DNA from: Bacillota bacterium
Lineage (GTDB): Bacteria; Bacillota; Desulfotomaculia; Desulfotomaculales; Desulfallaceae
Length of the DNA: 6,616 bases
NCBI GenBank assembly: GCA_009781965.1
Contig: WQUS01000092.1
Location: 1 to 6,616, forward strand
Reading direction: 5' to 3'
The notes beneath the pieces were generated by a model, which made no database searches, had not been told where the DNA came from, and saw nothing but the letters and a program-made list of their open reading frames with translations. Every line of letters starts with the position of its first letter. The first letter of the stretch is position 1. Positions 4,721-6,616 of this stretch are shown here, piece by piece. The position numbers were made by a program, and so were the translations under genes.

Positions 4721-6436
4721 CTGAGCGCAGAACATTCAACCACTCATTCAACTACCAAAAGCCGCGAATGGTGGGGCTGGCTCGGCTCGATCAGCTGGCT
4801 TTATTTTTTGATGTACGGTCACGACAACTTTATGTATCAAAACATGAATTACTATACCGGCAGTTGGTATCCGTTTTTCTTTATGGCCTTATTTGCCCTG
4901 GCCGTTGGCCTGTGCAGCTTTCGCTATGGCCGGGCGCCTGACCGGTTGGGCCAAATAGCCTTTTACACCACTCCGGTGGCTATAGTGATTACCGCTGTGT
5001 TCGCTTTGTTGCCCCAGCCCTTTGGTTCTCTATTGTACGCCTTGGCGCCGGTTTGCATGGCGCCGGCCATTACCCGCCGGGTATACGGCGTGATTCGCAC
5101 GGCGGAGCCGGGCCGCCGGTTAACCAGTTATGTGTCCGCTATTGCCGTTTGCATCACCGCCTTTACCGTCTGGACGCTGTTTGCCATCCCGAAAGAACTG
5201 GCTTATCTGATTCCCGCCCTGTTGGCTTTGCCCGCTTGGCTGGGGGTGCGGCGTAATTTGCCCCTGCCGGAAGATGCGCCGGCAGCCAAAGAGTTTCGGC
5301 TTTCCCACCAGCTGCTGCTAGCCCTGGCGGCGATAGTAGTGCTGCTGTTCTGGCTGGATTTGACCCACGCGGTAATCCATACTAATATTGTGGCTACCGG
5401 CAGCGCCACCGCCAGTTTGCTTTATACCCTGCTGGGTTGGATTATTCCGCCGGCTGGCTATTTGATCTACGCCGTAATCAGCGATCAAGGGCATGAACGG
5501 GCGGGCTTCATCTGTGGGATGAGTTTGTTTCTGGTGGCCATGCTGTTTGCTCTTTTGCAGGCCGAAACTAAAGATACGGTATTGCTGCCCTTGGCTTTAG
5601 CGGATGGTTTTGGGGGCGGGTATACGGAATATTTCATTTGGACTTTTCCGATTCATTTTTTAATCAGCGCCAGGCGGCCGGTGTTCGTAGCTTCTCTGGG
5701 CGTAATCATGAACTTGATTTCCTCGGCTTATTTATGGAAAGCAGACGTTTGGCTGCCGGATGAATTTTTACATTTGAATATGCCCGCCTTGGTTTCCTCG
5801 GCCATTGCCGCCGTGCTGTTTGTAATGGTGGTCCATTTCCTTTTTGAGCGTCACCGGGAAAAAACCTTGTCTGCCGCGCTGCACGCTTTATTGCTTAACC
5901 ATGCCGCAGCGCCCCAGCCAATCCGGTGCCGGGAAGATGAACAACCGGAAAGACAGGCAATAGCGGAAACTGCGGCAGCGGCTGAGGTTGCCGCAAACCA
6001 AGAGGATCCCGGCCTGGCGGAGATACCGTCACCGCCGGTGATTATTGACGCTGTTTTTACAGCTTTGGAAAATCAAGTGGCTTTGTTATTAATTGCCGGC
6101 TGTAGCCGGCGGGATATTTCCCGCAAGTTAGCTTTGACCTCCGAAGAGGTAAACAACTATATCAACGCTATTCGCGCTAAAGTAAACGATGCCGGCGAAC
6201 CGGAACCGGACCTGATCAATGCTTCTATCGCCAGCGAGTTTGGCCTGACCCGCCGGGAAACGGATATGCTGCGTTGTCTGCGCCTGAATATGACCAATGC
6301 CGAAATAGCCGGCGAGCTGTTTATTTCTGAAGAAACCGTGCGTATTCACGTGCGTAATTTGTTAAAAAAGCTGGGCCTCGAAAATCGCCGCAATGTTTCG
6401 GCTTGGGTGGAAGGGTTGAAAGACAACGCCGGGTAA
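4721..6436 (+). CDS. Multi-pass membrane protein with C-terminal LuxR-type DNA-binding domain
   Basis: Predicted membrane-bound transcription regulator, 571 residues from CTG 4721 (542 from TTG 4808). The N-terminal part has about 12 hydrophobic segments, near 17-35, 48-67, 79-97, 100-119, 135-156, 158-176, 196-213, 228-252, 260-279, 285-315, 320-339 and 353-375, similar in layout to a 12-TM transporter-like sensor. The first segment (WWGWLGSISWLYFLMY) lies mostly before the TTG and would be lost with that start. A basic and then Ala/Glu-rich linker follows (376-440). Next comes a degenerate helix-turn-helix (447-490), then a typical LuxR/GerE domain (505-565) with LTRRE (509-513) and TNAEIAGELFISEETVRIHV (525-544). 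No response-regulator receiver or autoinducer domain is present. The ligand and target genes are unknown. It is transcribed from its own promoter, and no partner gene is in the window. Confidence 0.85.
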   Translation: MSAEHSTTHSTTKSREWWGWLGSISWLYFLMYGHDNFMYQNMNYYTGSWYPFFFMALFALAVGLCSFRYGRAPDRLGQIAFYTTPVAIVITAVFALLPQPFGSLLYALAPVCMAPAITRRVYGVIRTAEPGRRLTSYVSAIAVCITAFTVWTLFAIPKELAYLIPALLALPAWLGVRRNLPLPEDAPAAKEFRLSHQLLLALAAIVVLLFWLDLTHAVIHTNIVATGSATASLLYTLLGWIIPPAGYLIYAVISDQGHERAGFICGMSLFLVAMLFALLQAETKDTVLLPLALADGFGGGYTEYFIWTFPIHFLISARRPVFVASLGVIMNLISSAYLWKADVWLPDEFLHLNMPALVSSAIAAVLFVMVVHFLFERHREKTLSAALHALLLNHAAAPQPIRCREDEQPERQAIAETAAAAEVAANQEDPGLAEIPSPPVIIDAVFTALENQVALLLIAGCSRRDISRKLALTSEEVNNYINAIRAKVNDAGEPEPDLINASIASEFGLTRRETDMLRCLRLNMTNAEIAGELFISEETVRIHVRNLLKKLGLENRRNVSAWVEGLKDNAG

Positions 6437-6437
6437 T

Positions 6438-6473
6438 TTACCGGAAAGCATAGCTAACGTGTTATTCCGGTAA
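6438..6473 (+). terminator. Weak hairpin after the LuxR-type gene
   Basis: TTACCGGAA (6438-6446) and TTCCGGTAA (6465-6473) are perfect 9-bp arms around an 18-nt loop, beginning two bases after the stop codon. No proper T-run follows (GCCTGTATTG), so it may be an mRNA-stabilising stem, a factor-assisted terminator or a chance dyad. The rest of 6474-6521 holds no gene that I can see. Confidence 0.35.
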
Positions 6474-6521
6474 GCCTGTATTGTTTGCCGCAGATTAACC
6501 GCAAGATCGATAAAAAGCAAA

Positions 6522-6616
6522 GGTTACTGTCCAGTGTTTGTTGGTAGTCAAAGTGAATACGGCCCGCCAAACCGTTAACCGTAAGCGATTTCTCGGATGA
6601 GCATGAGCGCACGGTT
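6522..6616 (-). repeat. Right copy of the ~95-bp inverted repeat
   Basis: Read on the - strand from 6616, it gives AACCGTGCGCTCAT, then GAGAAATCGCTTACGGTTAA, matching the left copy with one indel and a few substitutions over ~42 bp. The similarity then weakens but continues through GCGGGCC, ACCAACAAAC, ACTGG and CAGTAACC to about 6522. The 23-bp palindrome of the left copy is reduced here. It touches the window edge and may extend outside. A partial third copy, TTAACCGCAAGATCGA at 6495-6510, lies just inside in the same orientation. Confidence 0.75.

Noticed and set aside
4705..4941. 78-codon + strand frame overlapping the start of the LuxR-type gene
   Set aside because: No ribosome binding site at the right distance from TTG 4705 or GTG 4711. 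The product resembles no known family, and the overlapping frame holds the convincing membrane protein.

Overview
The window looks like chromosome of a Firmicute with medium GC content. Shine-Dalgarno sequences are strong and AGGAGG-like, sigma-A type promoters are recognisable, non-ATG starts are common, and Rho is the short 427-residue form. The order fba - FSA/TalC transaldolase - (small membrane protein) - rho resembles the Bacillus/Clostridia fba-tal-murA-glpX-rho neighbourhood. A spore-forming Negativicute (Sporomusaceae-like) or a related clostridial lineage is my best guess. It is an inference from gene style and order, not from a marker gene.

Layout, all genes on the + strand. 1-134: a left-end repeat copy and a leader with a 23-bp palindrome. 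135-989: class II fructose-bisphosphate aldolase. 1019-1666: small FSA/TalC-type transaldolase. 1682-2152: a DUF2062-like small membrane protein with a TTG start. 2174-3457: transcription termination factor Rho, also with a TTG start. Gaps of 15-29 bp and a good ribosome binding site before each gene suggest one operon. 3458-3536: a short gap with a promoter-like -10 box lying in the loop of a long inverted repeat that would cover the next ribosome binding site. 3537-4532: exported LysM-LysM-M23 peptidoglycan endopeptidase. 4566-4613: a terminator made of a perfect 46-bp palindrome. 4621-4650: a clear sigma-A promoter. 4721-6436: a roughly 12-TM membrane protein with a LuxR-type DNA-binding C-terminus, best started at a CTG codon. 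6437-6616: a weak hairpin and a right-end repeat copy inverted relative to the left one.

Functionally, the first block joins central carbon metabolism (aldolase and the non-oxidative pentose phosphate step) to global transcription termination, followed by a cell-wall remodelling enzyme. The last gene is a separate unit: a membrane-bound regulator that may couple a signal sensed in the membrane to transcription. The most noteworthy points are the ~95-bp inverted repeats at both ends, the promoter-in-a-loop arrangement that could silence read-through mRNA of the M23 gene, the CTG start of the LuxR gene, and a second, degenerate LuxR-like helix-turn-helix in that protein. I see no CRISPR array, tRNA, rRNA, transposase, phage gene or defence system.
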